Origin: Cytophagales bacterium | Lineage (GTDB): Bacteria > Bacteroidota > Bacteroidia > Cytophagales > VRUD01 | Assembly (NCBI GenBank): GCA_019456305.1 | Contig: VRUD01000007.1 | Location: 1 to 64,000, forward strand | Length of the DNA stretch: 64,000 nt | Direction: 5' to 3' | Shown: positions 43,760 through 54,677 of the stretch, piece after piece | Position numbering within the stretch: the first letter of the stretch is position 1 | How the letters are laid out: every line of letters begins with the position of its first letter | Position numbers and translations under genes: made by a program | The notes under the pieces: generated by a model | The model's input: the letters and a program-made list of their open reading frames with translations, nothing else | Told to the model about the DNA's origin: nothing | The model's database searches: none

Positions 43760-45460
43760 GTGAAATCATTAATCACTACCTTAATCTTAGCTGGGTATTT
43801 GTTTTATCCTTTACGCGCACAAGATGAACAAAGTAAACAACTATTTGAAGCTGTAAATAAAAAAGATTTAGAGCAGGTAAAAAAGCTTCTGGATGACGGG
43901 GTAGATGTCAATACAGCAGATAATGGTGGAGAAACACCTTTATTTGAAGCTGTAATTAGGGATCAAGTTGAAATGACACAATTTTTGGTGTCAGAAGGGG
44001 CAGATGTAAACGTAAAGAATATAATTGGTAATACGCCTTTACATTATACTGATCATTATAAAATTACTAAATTACTTATTGAAAATGGGGCAAATGTCAG
44101 CGCCAAGAACAAAGAAGGCAATACTCCTTTACACGAACACGCTTATCACGCAAAAATTGAGACCATAAAAACGCTTTTAGATCAGGGCGCTGATGTAAAT
44201 GCTGTAAATAGAGATGGGTTGACACCTATATTTATGGCTACAAGCAATCGGAGTGAAATCCTGGATCTTTTATTAGAAAAAGGCGCAGATGTGAAAGCTA
44301 AAACCAAGTATGGGTGGACGGTTATACATGAGGCTGTTAGAAATGTATATGATATATTAGATCTTGTGGGTGTTGCCAATTGTGGACCTGAATTTTCTTC
44401 AAAAATAGAATTTCTGATACAAAAAGGGGCTGATATAAATTCAAAAACTAAATATGGGATCACTCCTTTGTTTGGAGCAATTGAGTTAGATTATGAAGAA
44501 ATAATTAAAATATTAATAGATAAAGGCGCGGAGGTAAACGCAAAGACAAAATATGGAGACACCCCTTTATTCGAGGCAATCGCGAAAAGTGATTCAAGTT
44601 ATATAGATATTATTGAATTACTAATAAAAAAGGGAGCTGAAGTGAATGTTGTAAATAAATATGGCGTTTCTGCTTTGGATCTTGCTTTCACGAATCAGCT
44701 ATTTGAGATCGCTAAGTTGTTAATAGAAAAAGGAGCTGATATAAATCAAGTGGATAAATTCAAAGACACGCCTTTACATAAAGCTGTTAATGCAGGTAAA
44801 GTTGATTTAATCAAGTTAATATTAGAAAAAGGGGCTAATACAGATACGAAGAATAAGATTGGTACTACACCTTTAAATTTAACTATGCATTATTATAGCA
44901 ATATTAATGACATAGAGATTTCTAAACAATACAAAGAAATTATGATGTTATTAATTAAAATGGGCGCCAATGTAAATACGAAATGTGAAGGTGAAGTTTC
45001 ACCTTTAGAACATGCGGTTAAATTGGGAGATATAGAAATTGCAGCGTTGTTATTAGAAAAAGGGGCAGAAATAAACGCAATGAATAAGTATCAAATGGCC
45101 CCTTTAAATATTGCTATCACCAATGATAATCTTGAAATTGCAAAATTATTAATAGACAATGGCGCTGATGTTAATCCTGAAGAATCCAGACCTCTACATC
45201 AGGCTGCTTTTGAGGGGAAATATGAATTTATGAAATTATTTATAGAAAAAGGGGCAAATGTAAATATTCAAAAACTAAATGGTATGAGTGCCTTGCATCT
45301 TGCGGTGATAGAGGGTAATCCGGAAGTTGTGAAAATACTTATAGAAAGTGGAGCTGATCTATCATTGAAAAATAAGAAAGGGCAATCGGCATTAGACATC
45401 GCAAAGAAGAATAATAATGAAGAAATAATTGCTATATTAGAAGATCAACTGAAAAAATAA
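43760..45460 (+). CDS. secreted ankyrin repeat protein (large)
   Basis: The 566-residue protein starts at a GTG (43760) with a signal peptide (KSLITTLILAGYLFYPLRA) and has about 16 ankyrin repeats, with consensus N-x-x-x-K-x-G-x-T-P-L-H...IIKLLIEKGADVN, ending in IIAILEDQLKK. It follows the pattern of the smaller ankyrin protein at 24499-25233, so both come from one family. Predicted periplasmic; partners unknown. It lies 36 bases after atpC but is unlikely to be part of the ATP synthase. Confidence 0.92.
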   Translation: MKSLITTLILAGYLFYPLRAQDEQSKQLFEAVNKKDLEQVKKLLDDGVDVNTADNGGETPLFEAVIRDQVEMTQFLVSEGADVNVKNIIGNTPLHYTDHYKITKLLIENGANVSAKNKEGNTPLHEHAYHAKIETIKTLLDQGADVNAVNRDGLTPIFMATSNRSEILDLLLEKGADVKAKTKYGWTVIHEAVRNVYDILDLVGVANCGPEFSSKIEFLIQKGADINSKTKYGITPLFGAIELDYEEIIKILIDKGAEVNAKTKYGDTPLFEAIAKSDSSYIDIIELLIKKGAEVNVVNKYGVSALDLAFTNQLFEIAKLLIEKGADINQVDKFKDTPLHKAVNAGKVDLIKLILEKGANTDTKNKIGTTPLNLTMHYYSNINDIEISKQYKEIMMLLIKMGANVNTKCEGEVSPLEHAVKLGDIEIAALLLEKGAEINAMNKYQMAPLNIAITNDNLEIAKLLIDNGADVNPEESRPLHQAAFEGKYEFMKLFIEKGANVNIQKLNGMSALHLAVIEGNPEVVKILIESGADLSLKNKKGQSALDIAKKNNNEEIIAILEDQLKK

Positions 45461-45490
45461 ATGCCCCCTTCACCTGTTGTCTTTTTTTTG

Positions 45491-46135
45491 TTAAAAATAT
45501 AAATTTAAATATATTGCACCTGTTGAGTTTGATTTAAAGTTAATTCCACTTGTCTTTGTTATACTACTACTATTATAATTTGGGCTAGAATAAGCGTTCT
45601 CTTCCAATCTATAATAAAAAGAAAATGTAGGTAGAATTTCTGTTGAAAGAGAAATTCTCGTATTAAAAACATATCTTAAGCCAATGACAGGCGCTATACC
45701 AGCGCTTATTGTCTGAAAACCCCTTGTTGATCTCAATGAATCATTATTATTATAATTTGTAGTATATGAATATCTATAATTTGAGGATAAATCAATACCG
45801 TAATAAAAAATTATTTTTTTAAAAATATTTTTGTACCATTCAATTCCTAATCTTATATCATAGCTAAATGATTTGTTTAATCTAGAAGAATTATTTGAAC
45901 TTGATGTTAAATCAAAATTACCAGTTCTCATTCTTAAACCAAATCTAATTGCTTTATTATTTTTAAAATATTTTTTATAAGAAATTAAATATGGACTTGA
46001 TCTCCAAATCACAACACCTATTTCATTTTTGTATTTATTTGATGAAGTTGTATCTTTATCGTTTTGCGCATAAATATCTATCTTAAAATTAATTATTATT
46101 AAAATTACTATTGCTGAATTAATGAAGTTTTTCAT
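45491..46135 (-). CDS. outer-membrane beta-barrel-like protein
   Basis: The 214-residue protein has a signal peptide (MKNFINSAIVILIIINFKIDIYA) and alternating aromatic strands (SPYLISYKKYF, AIRFGLRMRTG, IIFYYGIDLSSNYRY, ISLSTEILPTFSFYYRL), ending GAIYLNLYF with a terminal Phe. This is the pattern of small outer-membrane beta barrels. No family name. It follows convergently after the ankyrin gene. Confidence 0.7.
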   Translation of the reverse strand: MKNFINSAIVILIIINFKIDIYAQNDKDTTSSNKYKNEIGVVIWRSSPYLISYKKYFKNNKAIRFGLRMRTGNFDLTSSSNNSSRLNKSFSYDIRLGIEWYKNIFKKIIFYYGIDLSSNYRYSYTTNYNNNDSLRSTRGFQTISAGIAPVIGLRYVFNTRISLSTEILPTFSFYYRLEENAYSSPNYNSSSITKTSGINFKSNSTGAIYLNLYF

Positions 46136-46330
46136 ATCTCTTATTGCCCCATCTATATTTCCAAATAATTTACTAGGTAAAATATCATATGTTAATATCA
46201 GATTTGTTTGTTTACTAAAGTCTTGTGATAATAAATTGAATTAAAAGATTTAAAATAATAAGACAGGTAACCAATTTTTCCAGAAGCTTTTATAAAATTG
46301 TAAATTGTAAATGGGAAATGTAAAAATTAC

Positions 46331-47356
46331 TTATTTCTTAATAGACAATGTATGAGGAATATTTCTGATTACCACATTGTTACTTATTTTTTCCAATTTA
46401 TGGTCCTCGAATACAAGACTTTTGTTATTCACTATCCATTTTCCCCAGGTATTTTTGTTAGGGATTATATTATAATTCTCAACAACTTGATTTTGCTTAA
46501 CATCATATACTTTGCTTTCCTTCCTTTCATTATTAGTAAACATAAAAAAATGGCCTTGATTATATACCCAACCAAAAGGTACTCCTATATCAAAGTGTGA
46601 AAACTCATCAATGATAGCATTCGTATGAGAGTTATATATTTGAAAACATGTTTTTCCATTTTGTAAAGGTGTATTGCATGATCCTTCTGATAAAGCTTCA
46701 CCTGAATACAAAACATAATATTTGCCATCCGGTGAGAAATGAATAGACTTTACACCTGCATTTCCAACTTTTCTTGTATTACAATCATAACGTAATATTC
46801 TATTATTTGATTTTTCAGAAGGGACTACTTTTATGTATAATTCATTTTTATTTTGAGTTTGCAACCAATGTAAATCATACGGGTGTTTAATATTTTGCAC
46901 TTGATATTTTTTCTTTGATGATATATCTAAAATATATAATTTATCAGATATAAACCCTATTCCGCCAAGAAAAAACTCCCCTGTTATATATGCTATTTTA
47001 GTACCATCTGGGCACCATACATATCTTCTAACATCATCATTAGTATAAACAATAGTTTTCCCATTAATATCAATAATTCTTAAAGAGTTTTTAGGTAATA
47101 CCTGATATTTACCTTTCTCGAATATCCCTTTTTTATGTTCCAGGAATGCAATATAGTTATTTTGAGGGGATATCTTTACTCTACAAACAAGGTCTTTAGT
47201 AGTTTTATAAATGATATTTTCATTATTATCTATTAGATTTCTTTTAAATATTGCTTTTTTATTAGACAATTGTGTTCTAATTAAATAATCTTCATTTTGT
47301 GCAAATAAGATAATATGAACTAAAATAAAGTTAGTAATTAAAATTAGTACTTTCAT
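46331..47356 (-). CDS. secreted beta-propeller-like protein
   Basis: A 341-residue protein with a signal peptide ending at LFAQ. It contains repeated blades of the TolB/WD40 type: CRVKISPQNNYIAFLEHK (about 59-76), RYVWCPDGTKIAYITG, SIHFSPDGKYYVLYSG and FSHFDIGVPFGWV. No enzyme motif. It is upstream of the 45491 barrel gene; together with 47391 and 48158 it belongs to a run of exported proteins on the minus strand. Confidence 0.72.
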   Translation of the reverse strand: MKVLILITNFILVHIILFAQNEDYLIRTQLSNKKAIFKRNLIDNNENIIYKTTKDLVCRVKISPQNNYIAFLEHKKGIFEKGKYQVLPKNSLRIIDINGKTIVYTNDDVRRYVWCPDGTKIAYITGEFFLGGIGFISDKLYILDISSKKKYQVQNIKHPYDLHWLQTQNKNELYIKVVPSEKSNNRILRYDCNTRKVGNAGVKSIHFSPDGKYYVLYSGEALSEGSCNTPLQNGKTCFQIYNSHTNAIIDEFSHFDIGVPFGWVYNQGHFFMFTNNERKESKVYDVKQNQVVENYNIIPNKNTWGKWIVNNKSLVFEDHKLEKISNNVVIRNIPHTLSIKK

Positions 47357-47390
47357 GTTATTTAATTTTTATTGGACTAATAAACAGATT

Positions 47391-48152
47391 TTATGGTTTA
47401 CTCAATCTTACTGTAAAATATGTTTCGTTACCCATCCTATCTTGTAAAAGCGAAGCAGCTACACCTAAATCTGATGCTGTAATTCCTAATGGTGCCAAAG
47501 CTACAAAAATTACTATTACTTTTGAATTTTTTTCTTTACATTCTGCAAGAAAATGTTTCATATATTGCTTTGTTTTAACAGTATCATGATCACCAGGGAA
47601 GAACTCAAGATTAACTGGCGTACCAGGAGCCAAACTATTTTCATATAAAACATCTACTTCTAAACCATTAAAGTGGCATAATATAGGAGAAACATCTCCA
47701 CCATTTTCACTACTAAGAGCAATTACATTAAACATTTCACCAAAATTCACTTTATCAAGAGCCCGACCTGAATTTTCAACACAGTTAATCAATGTTAGTG
47801 TTCCCCAACTGACATCTGTGGGGACTGATGGAAAGGAACTTTGATATCCCTGACCAAGTACTAATGGTAATTTTATACTACCAGTAATAGTCCCTGTATT
47901 ACAATAATCATCTTTCGCTAAACTTGGGTCATTATCGCAATCATTAATATTAAAATTGTGCTTGGCTTTATTTACACTATTTTTTTCTACATCGTCACTA
48001 ATATTATCACCATCTCTATCAAAAACAGTTGGTTCCTTTCCACAAAATTTAGGATCTACTAAACCTTCCTGTTTACAACTAAATAATAATACACCAATAA
48101 TTAATAGACCGCAGTAAATATACCACCAATGGTATTTTAATAATAAATTCAT
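47391..48152 (-). CDS. lipoprotein with Ca-binding repeat and LAS-peptidase-like domain
   Basis: This 253-residue protein has a lipobox-like sequence (IGVLLFSC, Cys at about 26). Next comes DRDGDNISDDVEKN (about 45-58), a thrombospondin-3-type calcium-binding loop. The C-terminal half resembles penicillin-insensitive murein endopeptidase/LAS folds: FGEMFNVIALSSENGGDVSPILCHFNGLEVDVLYE (about 134-168), where H-F-N-G-L-E-V-D fits the H-x6-D zinc motif. The second zinc His of active LAS enzymes is not evident, so activity is doubtful. It lies 5 bases downstream of the 1343-residue T9SS gene, in one operon. Confidence 0.6.
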   Translation of the reverse strand: MNLLLKYHWWYIYCGLLIIGVLLFSCKQEGLVDPKFCGKEPTVFDRDGDNISDDVEKNSVNKAKHNFNINDCDNDPSLAKDDYCNTGTITGSIKLPLVLGQGYQSSFPSVPTDVSWGTLTLINCVENSGRALDKVNFGEMFNVIALSSENGGDVSPILCHFNGLEVDVLYENSLAPGTPVNLEFFPGDHDTVKTKQYMKHFLAECKEKNSKVIVIFVALAPLGITASDLGVAASLLQDRMGNETYFTVRLSKP

Positions 48153-48157
48153 TTTTA

Positions 48158-51100
48158 TTAATTTGTTAATATAAATTTCGCATTATCAATTATTACATTA
48201 TTGTTACCTCTAAGCACTCCAAAATACAATCCCGGATGCCGGTCAGCAATATTTAGCTTAAATGTATGTCGCCCGCTTTCTAATTGCTTGTCACTAAAGA
48301 TTGTCTTAATTCGCTTTCCCTGTACATCATAAATCCCGAATGTATAATTTCCATCGTCTTTTATATTTATTAATATGGAAGCCTCTCCTGAAAATGGATT
48401 AGGATATATCGTTACTATTTCATCCTGTATTATCTCTTCTGTTTGAGGTAAGTCTTTTTCGTCTTTTAAGAAAAAGTCTAAAAATGCTAATCTATCCTGT
48501 GTAACCCATACATAAAAGTCTTTATCCGGGTATGTTGCTCTTACTTCAGGTTTAACCAGATAATCTGCAAACTGCCGGTAACTCGTTAAATTAAAATCTT
48601 TTCCTTTTGCTAAGCGTGCGCTTATCAGATATGCATACACTGTATTTTTCAGCATAGATTCAAGGTAAGAACCTATAGTGTCATTATGGTTAAGATAATA
48701 CCCTAATTCTAACTGATCAACTGCATTTCCGATAAGTGTTGAGATTTCATCGTAAGCTTTCTTGTGCAATCCTTTAGTAATTAGTCCGTTTATACCTTCA
48801 TATTCCTTATGATATGAATGATCGTAGATCACTGAAGAATCTGCCTCAACGAATGCCAACCTTTGCAAAGATGGAACCCTGCCGGTACATATAAATGGTT
48901 CCGGGCCGGCATCTTGCTTAACCAGGAAGGGTACCACAACAAAAGTTATTAATCCTGTAGAAGGATCATATGGAGGATCAGCGATAATATCAATTATTGG
49001 TGCACCAATAATGCTGCCATGTTTCCAGTAATTACATCTATAATTAAAATCCGCGGCTTCTATATTGCCCGGGGGTACTAAATACGTAATATCTACATTA
49101 TTATTAATAAATTTATTTTTACCAATTGACGCAAATGTTGTATTTGAAAAAATAATGGCATGCATATTATCTTCAAAGAGGTTGTTGCTATTATTAGCAA
49201 TGTCAACGGTACCATTTAAATCCAGCACAGCAGCAGTATTGTCTTTAAAATCTGTATATTGGATTTTGGTGAAGGAATTATAACCATGTATAGCAATTTG
49301 ATTATCCATGAATAATGGATTATCAACAGGCCTTCCTTTATAAACAGTTGAAGGGTGTCCTATAAATAATCGTGCATTGTTGGCATCAATTGCAATATCG
49401 TTATTTAAAAAGCTGCCGCCACGAACATCCAATCTCGCCAATGGCGCTACTGCTACTCCTACTGCTGTTAGATCGGGATCAAAGATCGGACCTTGATTAA
49501 TAGTTGATTCAAATATACAATCTGCGACAATAGCCCTTCCGTTTATAACATGAACAGCTTTTCCCAGGTAATTTTCAAATCCACAGCCAATAAATTCTAA
49601 TTCAGATGACGGTGTGCTGCTTTGATTTACGCCTCCCGTGTAATCACCGTCACAGCTTATCATATTATAGTTTTGGAAAGTACCGTCAAAATTGCAATCA
49701 ATGGATGTTTTATATACTTTCTTTTTCATTATTAATTCTAAGTTAGAGCCGCATCCAAATTCAAAATCTTCATTTTCTGCAATATAAAAAGTAGGCTTGC
49801 TTATACTTAAAGTACATCCCGGGAGAAAAATTGTCTTTCCATTCCTAAGCGTAAAATTTATATCTTCCGGGGTGTCACCGCCAGGAACGAAAATGTTTTT
49901 GTAAATAATAAACGGTTTGTCTGTTTTATTATGGATCAGATCGGCAGGAGAAGCGTTGTCTGCGGTAAAATCATGGGTAATGCTTGATGGAATAAAATAA
50001 AATTCTATACTTTTTGTTTTTTGGAAATTACCACCCGGGCCTGAAGCAGTCATTGTAACAGAATATGTATTCCATCCAAAGTTTAATATGCTGTCTAAAG
50101 TATTTGCTAAGAAATTATGAGAATATCTGTTTGGAAAGAAAGAGCTTGTCTGCGTTTTAATGTCCTGCCCATTCAGTTTTATTTTTATTTCAGTCACCCC
50201 AAATCCGGCAGTAAGCGTATGCCTGAAAAACAATACATTATCATTAAGGTCTTGTTCAGCCATAGGCGCCTTTTCTATCACTTCTAAATCTGCAATATCA
50301 GGAAAGGGTTGTATTCTTTTGAATCCGGTATTTTGACCCCACCTGTTGGCCACTACCATTTCGTTGGCATTATTGGTAAACGTGTTTGAAGATACAGCAT
50401 TTGGGAAAAATAATTCTTCATTCGTTTCACTTGTTCCGAAGCTGCCGCCTGAACCTAAATAAAATCCATCGTTTGAGAAAACATGAATTTTAGCTGCTTT
50501 TTTATCAGTGATATAAAAAGCATTGTTGCCGAGGTTATATCCTATATTGGTTAATGTAGAATTCACTTGGGGAAATGTTGAACTTACTATTAAATCTAAT
50601 GCTGATGATGAAGCAAGACCATCTGTACTAAGTGAAATAATGGTATTTCTTCTTATATCTATTGCCAATATTACATTATGACCGCCAACTCTTGGTGAAG
50701 ATTCAAATCTTTTAATACCAAATAAATCATGGGTTTGCCCTTTAAAATCAGTAAATTGATCTAAAATTCTTGGCCCATCAGCGCCAGGTTTTAACAGACC
50801 TGTATTAGGGTCCAAAATAAGCCGGTAAATAAGGTTGTTTAGCGCATTAGCTATGTATAAAACATTAGCATTATTTGTGGAAAAACCTGTAAGATCGGTG
50901 GCGCCATGTAAATTCAATCCAAAATTTGTATTACTAACAAGAATAAACTCCAATTCATCAGCATTATTTACAAAAAGCTTATATATTTTTATTGTTTGAG
51001 TATCTCTATCCAAAACATATAAGTATTGACCTAATATAAATACCGCCACCGGATCTGAAAATCCATCAATTATACGGATTCTATTATCTATAGAAGTATT

Positions 51101-52189
51101 TAGAACTACTCTTTCCCAAATTCTATCTAAAATTGCACCGGTTGGGAAATTTTTCAAATTACCATTAGCATCAGGGAGGGAGAATACTCCGGAAGCATCC
51201 TCTATATCAGCGTATAATCTAACAAAATTCCCATTAGCATCTTTCATATCATTATTATTTAAGTCTTGAATAGAAAGTACAAAGCCAGGTGAGTAAGTTT
51301 CTGTCTTAATAACTATTTGTAGGACTAATTGAGTAATAAATTCAGCAATTTCTTTTATGATATCACAAATAAATTCTGGAAATACAGCTACACAAGCTGT
51401 CCATAGAGGGTTAGTAATAGTTTGTGCTACGAGTTCTTCAACCTCAAAGCTAAATGAATAGGGTGAAAATTCCAGTTGCCGAAATGCTGTTGTATTAAAA
51501 AAATCGTCAGGAATTTCCTTATTTTCAATATTTGGATTTTCTCCCAGAATAAGATTGGGGTTAATTGGAGCTGATTGGTTTTCCCTGTTTTGCAATTTAA
51601 TAAATACAAAACCTGATTGAGATTTTGGAGCGCATGGTGATCCTAATATATCTGGTACATCAATATCACCCGTCTCTCTGTTGCCGCTTTTATTAGTCTG
51701 AATATTTCCACTATACGTTATAGCATTGATGAAATATTGTTTAACAGTAGTATCATATACAGAAAGACAATTCAGCATCATAGAATTAGCAGGATCATCA
51801 TCTTTACGCATTTCCAGTTCAATTAGATAATCACACCATGGATTTTGCGATTGAGCGGCAGCAGAATTTATATGACTTTTAATAAAGTGTTTAATAAAGA
51901 ATTTCCCATTAATAGTACCTGTACTATCAATCATATCAAATTGTGAGCAAAAATTCGTATAGTTATTGTAATCATCAAACACTTCTCTTGTAACGTGCCA
52001 TAAACCATTATCAAGGTAAGATTTCAGCCTTTCTACAGGTAACCTGGCAAGGTTTTCCTCATTAATTTGTATGGGGTCATAGATCAACCCATTTGGTCCA
52101 CCCCCACCTAAAGGAGCAATGAAAGGTTTTGCACTAATAAATAAAATTAATACAATAAAAAATAGCAGAATATGGTTGTATTTCTTCAT
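48158..52189 (-). CDS. 1343-residue secreted protein with NHL-like and beta-helix regions and T9SS domain
   Basis: The signal peptide is HILLFFIVLILFISAKPFIA. Residues about 340-640 are propeller-like (GFSDPVAVFILGQYLYVLDRDTQTIKIYKL; ITDKKAAKIHVFSNDGFYLGSGGSFG), resembling NHL repeats. Residues about 750-1050 look like right-handed beta-helix coils (VHVINGRAIVADCIFES; VRGGSFLNNDIAIDAN; FEDNMHAIIFSNTTFASIGKNKFINNN). The C-terminus is a type A sorting domain (TIYPNPFSGEASILINIK...HPGLYFGVLRG). It could be a surface adhesin or a polysaccharide lyase-like protein without visible catalytic residues. It is first in a run of exported-protein genes. Confidence 0.85.
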   Translation of the reverse strand: MKKYNHILLFFIVLILFISAKPFIAPLGGGGPNGLIYDPIQINEENLARLPVERLKSYLDNGLWHVTREVFDDYNNYTNFCSQFDMIDSTGTINGKFFIKHFIKSHINSAAAQSQNPWCDYLIELEMRKDDDPANSMMLNCLSVYDTTVKQYFINAITYSGNIQTNKSGNRETGDIDVPDILGSPCAPKSQSGFVFIKLQNRENQSAPINPNLILGENPNIENKEIPDDFFNTTAFRQLEFSPYSFSFEVEELVAQTITNPLWTACVAVFPEFICDIIKEIAEFITQLVLQIVIKTETYSPGFVLSIQDLNNNDMKDANGNFVRLYADIEDASGVFSLPDANGNLKNFPTGAILDRIWERVVLNTSIDNRIRIIDGFSDPVAVFILGQYLYVLDRDTQTIKIYKLFVNNADELEFILVSNTNFGLNLHGATDLTGFSTNNANVLYIANALNNLIYRLILDPNTGLLKPGADGPRILDQFTDFKGQTHDLFGIKRFESSPRVGGHNVILAIDIRRNTIISLSTDGLASSSALDLIVSSTFPQVNSTLTNIGYNLGNNAFYITDKKAAKIHVFSNDGFYLGSGGSFGTSETNEELFFPNAVSSNTFTNNANEMVVANRWGQNTGFKRIQPFPDIADLEVIEKAPMAEQDLNDNVLFFRHTLTAGFGVTEIKIKLNGQDIKTQTSSFFPNRYSHNFLANTLDSILNFGWNTYSVTMTASGPGGNFQKTKSIEFYFIPSSITHDFTADNASPADLIHNKTDKPFIIYKNIFVPGGDTPEDINFTLRNGKTIFLPGCTLSISKPTFYIAENEDFEFGCGSNLELIMKKKVYKTSIDCNFDGTFQNYNMISCDGDYTGGVNQSSTPSSELEFIGCGFENYLGKAVHVINGRAIVADCIFESTINQGPIFDPDLTAVGVAVAPLARLDVRGGSFLNNDIAIDANNARLFIGHPSTVYKGRPVDNPLFMDNQIAIHGYNSFTKIQYTDFKDNTAAVLDLNGTVDIANNSNNLFEDNMHAIIFSNTTFASIGKNKFINNNVDITYLVPPGNIEAADFNYRCNYWKHGSIIGAPIIDIIADPPYDPSTGLITFVVVPFLVKQDAGPEPFICTGRVPSLQRLAFVEADSSVIYDHSYHKEYEGINGLITKGLHKKAYDEISTLIGNAVDQLELGYYLNHNDTIGSYLESMLKNTVYAYLISARLAKGKDFNLTSYRQFADYLVKPEVRATYPDKDFYVWVTQDRLAFLDFFLKDEKDLPQTEEIIQDEIVTIYPNPFSGEASILINIKDDGNYTFGIYDVQGKRIKTIFSDKQLESGRHTFKLNIADRHPGLYFGVLRGNNNVIIDNAKFILTN

Positions 52190-52412
52190 TGATAATTATA
52201 AGTTACAATTCAAAACATTTATTAAAAAACGTAATACCAAAACAAATCCTAATTTTATCGTTCATTTTATTAAACCTTGAGTCCACTCCGAAAAGTCCCT
52301 CAACTAATTAATTTGCCAATATACAAAAATAAAAACACATTGTCAAGTTTTTTTGCATTTATTTTCCGTTTGTAACCGTTGAATAGTCGGTTAGCTTTCT
52401 TTTATCCTATCT
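52190..52412. other. gene-free stretch with a MITE end
   Basis: TTGAGTCCACTCCGAAAAG (52277-52295) is one terminus of the TGAGTCCACTC element family without a matching opposite end. The rest is AT-rich, without a recognised gene or RNA. Confidence 0.7.
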
Positions 52413-52559
52413 TTACACATCAGTTTCCCTGTCATAAATATTCATAAATCTCCATTCTGGATATGTTTTATTCAGGAATTGAGTAAATCTCACAAGATCA
52501 TTTACATAATACCAGCAGTACTGTCCGGCTAATTTGCTAATACGATTCTTTCCTATTCG
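52413..52559 (-). pseudogene. C-terminal fragment of an unknown protein, overlapping the panB end
   Basis: On the minus strand a frame open from about 52559 reads [20 protein letters not shown], then FLNKTYPEWRFMNIYDRETD, and stops at 52413. It lacks a start and overlaps the last codons of panB in another frame. The text is protein-like (many aromatic residues), but I do not know the family. Confidence 0.45.
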
Positions 52560-53355
52560 GAAAATCATTAGATTTCACATCTTCAATATAATTCTGCACC
52601 GCACCAGAGATCACTTGATAAAGATCGGCATATCTTCTCAAAAACCGGGGTTGAAATTCTTTGGTTATGCCAAGAAGGTCGTGGGTTACCAGCACCTGGC
52701 CGTCTATATCAGGGCCGGCACCGATGCCTATTACCGGGATGTTTAATTCGCTGCTGACTTTTTTGGCAAGCTTTGCCGGGATCTTTTCTAATATGAGTGC
52801 AAAGCATCCGCAATCCTCAATAATATGGGCATCTTCCATGAGTTTTTTTGCTTCAACTTTTTCTTTTGCCCTTACCGTATAAGTTCCGAATTTGTAAATA
52901 GATTGAGGTGTTAACCCAAGATGTCCCATCACGGGAATACCAGCAGATAAAATGCGTTCAATACAATCCTTCACTTCTGCGCCACCCTCTAATTTGATAG
53001 CATGCGCCTCTGCTTCCTTCATGATCCGGATTGATGATTCCAGGGCAATCTTGGAATTACCCTGATAGGAGCCAAAAGGAAGATCTACCACAACAAAAGC
53101 ACGCTTTATTGCCCTTATCACAGAAGATGCGTGGTCGATCATTTGATCCAGGGTGATGGGTAAAGTTGTTTCATATCCATGGATTACATTGGCTGCCGAA
53201 TCTCCCACCAGGATTACATCAATGCCCGAGTCATTCAATATCTGTGCCATTGAATAATCATAAGCAGTAAGCATGGAGATTTTCTCACCTCTTTTCTTCA
53301 TTTCCTGAAGCTGGTGGGTGGTTACTCTTTTGATTTCAGGTTGTTTTTTAGCCAT
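52537..53355 (-). CDS. panB: 3-methyl-2-oxobutanoate hydroxymethyltransferase
   Basis: PanB makes ketopantoate from ketoisovalerate and methylene-THF in pantothenate synthesis. The 272 residues include [44 protein letters not shown] (about 20-63), [11 protein letters not shown] (about 93-103), KLEGGAE (about 118-124; metal and substrate site), GHLGLTPQ and [21 protein letters not shown]. The C-terminus [11 protein letters not shown] overlaps a gene fragment in another frame. It is likely co-transcribed with the upstream MFS gene (26-base gap). Confidence 0.97.
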   Translation of the reverse strand: MAKKQPEIKRVTTHQLQEMKKRGEKISMLTAYDYSMAQILNDSGIDVILVGDSAANVIHGYETTLPITLDQMIDHASSVIRAIKRAFVVVDLPFGSYQGNSKIALESSIRIMKEAEAHAIKLEGGAEVKDCIERILSAGIPVMGHLGLTPQSIYKFGTYTVRAKEKVEAKKLMEDAHIIEDCGCFALILEKIPAKLAKKVSSELNIPVIGIGAGPDIDGQVLVTHDLLGITKEFQPRFLRRYADLYQVISGAVQNYIEDVKSNDFPNRKESY

Positions 53356-53381
53356 AATATTTTTTTTATAATCTATGTTTA

Positions 53382-54677
53382 TTAATGCTTAACTGGAAAA
53401 ATATCTTTCAAAGATGAAATTTTCAACAAAAATAACAAACCAATAATAAAAAATAACGCCAATGCAATAATACTAATGCGCATGCTCCCGGTAAGAGCTT
53501 CCAGGTATCCAAAACTGGCTGTTCCCAGCACTGTTGCAAGTTTCTCGGTTACATCATAAAAACTAAAATAACAAGCATGGTCCTGGGTTTCAGGCAGCAT
53601 TTTCGAGTAGGTAGAGCGGGAAAGGGCCTGCATACCTCCCATCACAAATCCTACCAGGAAAGCCACCATTATAAAACCGGGTGCGTCATAAACAAAATAA
53701 ACATAAATACAAATTCCTATCCAAATACAACAACAAGCAAAAAGTGCCTTGATATTTCCCACACGTCCTGAAAGATAAGAGAAGAAATAGGCGCCTGCAA
53801 TAGCAACTATCTGTATAATCATAATTGTTACGATCAGGATACCTGTATCCAGGCCTAACTCCTTTTTGCCAAAACTTGCTGCCATGTACAGGACAGTCTG
53901 CAAACCTGCAATATAAAAGAAAAAAGCAAAAAGGAATGTTTTCAACCCTTTTAGCTCTTTGAGCTGTTTCCAAACCAACCCTAATTCCTTGTATCCGTTG
54001 AGCAAAATATTTCCCGCTGGCTTTCTGTTATAAACATTGCCAGGCAATCTTTTAAAAGTGATAGTAGAAAAACCGATCCACCAAATACCAACTGATAGAA
54101 ATGAGATTTTGGCAGGGTTTTGTTCGTCAACAAAGCCGTACCATTCAGGTTTTAAAACCATAGAAAGATTAAAAGCCAATAGTATCATGCTTCCTGCATA
54201 ACCGTAGGCATACCCTTTAGCGCTGATCTTATCATGATATTTGGGTTCTGCAATTTCGGGCAAGTAGGCATTATAAAAAACAATACTACCTGAAAAGCCA
54301 ATACCAGCCAATACAAAAGCAATGACACCGAACTCTATATTAGTCCCATCAAACCAGGCCAAAGCAATGCATGACAATGCTCCCAAGTAAGCAAAAAACT
54401 GCATGAATCTTTTCTTGCTTCCCGTATAATCAGCAATGGAGGATAGCAAAGGAGAAATAGCTGCAATAAAGAGGAAAGAGAAAGATATTGCATAGGCATA
54501 TAGTTCTGTATTAATAACCTCAACACCGAAGAATAAAACCAGGTCACTTTCCCCTGACTGGGTTACCTGATTGTAATAAATGGGGAAAATCGTAGCAGTA
54601 ATAACTAAGGAATAGACAGAATTTGCCCAGTCGTAGAAGCACCAGGCGTTGATGACCTTTTTATCATTAAGACGCAT
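53382..54677 (-). CDS. UMF1-family MFS transporter
   Basis: A 431-residue protein with about 12 membrane helices. The opening [32 protein letters not shown] (about 3-34) is the signature of the Atg22/UMF1 group (W-x-x-Y-D-W-A-N-S). The later [21 protein letters not shown] (about 343-363) is also conserved. Substrates are unknown for bacteria; amino-acid efflux is suggested by the yeast Atg22 relative. The ATG lies immediately next to a 63-base palindrome (54678-54740) that separates it from the exbD stop. Confidence 0.9.
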   Translation of the reverse strand: MRLNDKKVINAWCFYDWANSVYSLVITATIFPIYYNQVTQSGESDLVLFFGVEVINTELYAYAISFSFLFIAAISPLLSSIADYTGSKKRFMQFFAYLGALSCIALAWFDGTNIEFGVIAFVLAGIGFSGSIVFYNAYLPEIAEPKYHDKISAKGYAYGYAGSMILLAFNLSMVLKPEWYGFVDEQNPAKISFLSVGIWWIGFSTITFKRLPGNVYNRKPAGNILLNGYKELGLVWKQLKELKGLKTFLFAFFFYIAGLQTVLYMAASFGKKELGLDTGILIVTIMIIQIVAIAGAYFFSYLSGRVGNIKALFACCCIWIGICIYVYFVYDAPGFIMVAFLVGFVMGGMQALSRSTYSKMLPETQDHACYFSFYDVTEKLATVLGTASFGYLEALTGSMRISIIALALFFIIGLLFLLKISSLKDIFPVKH

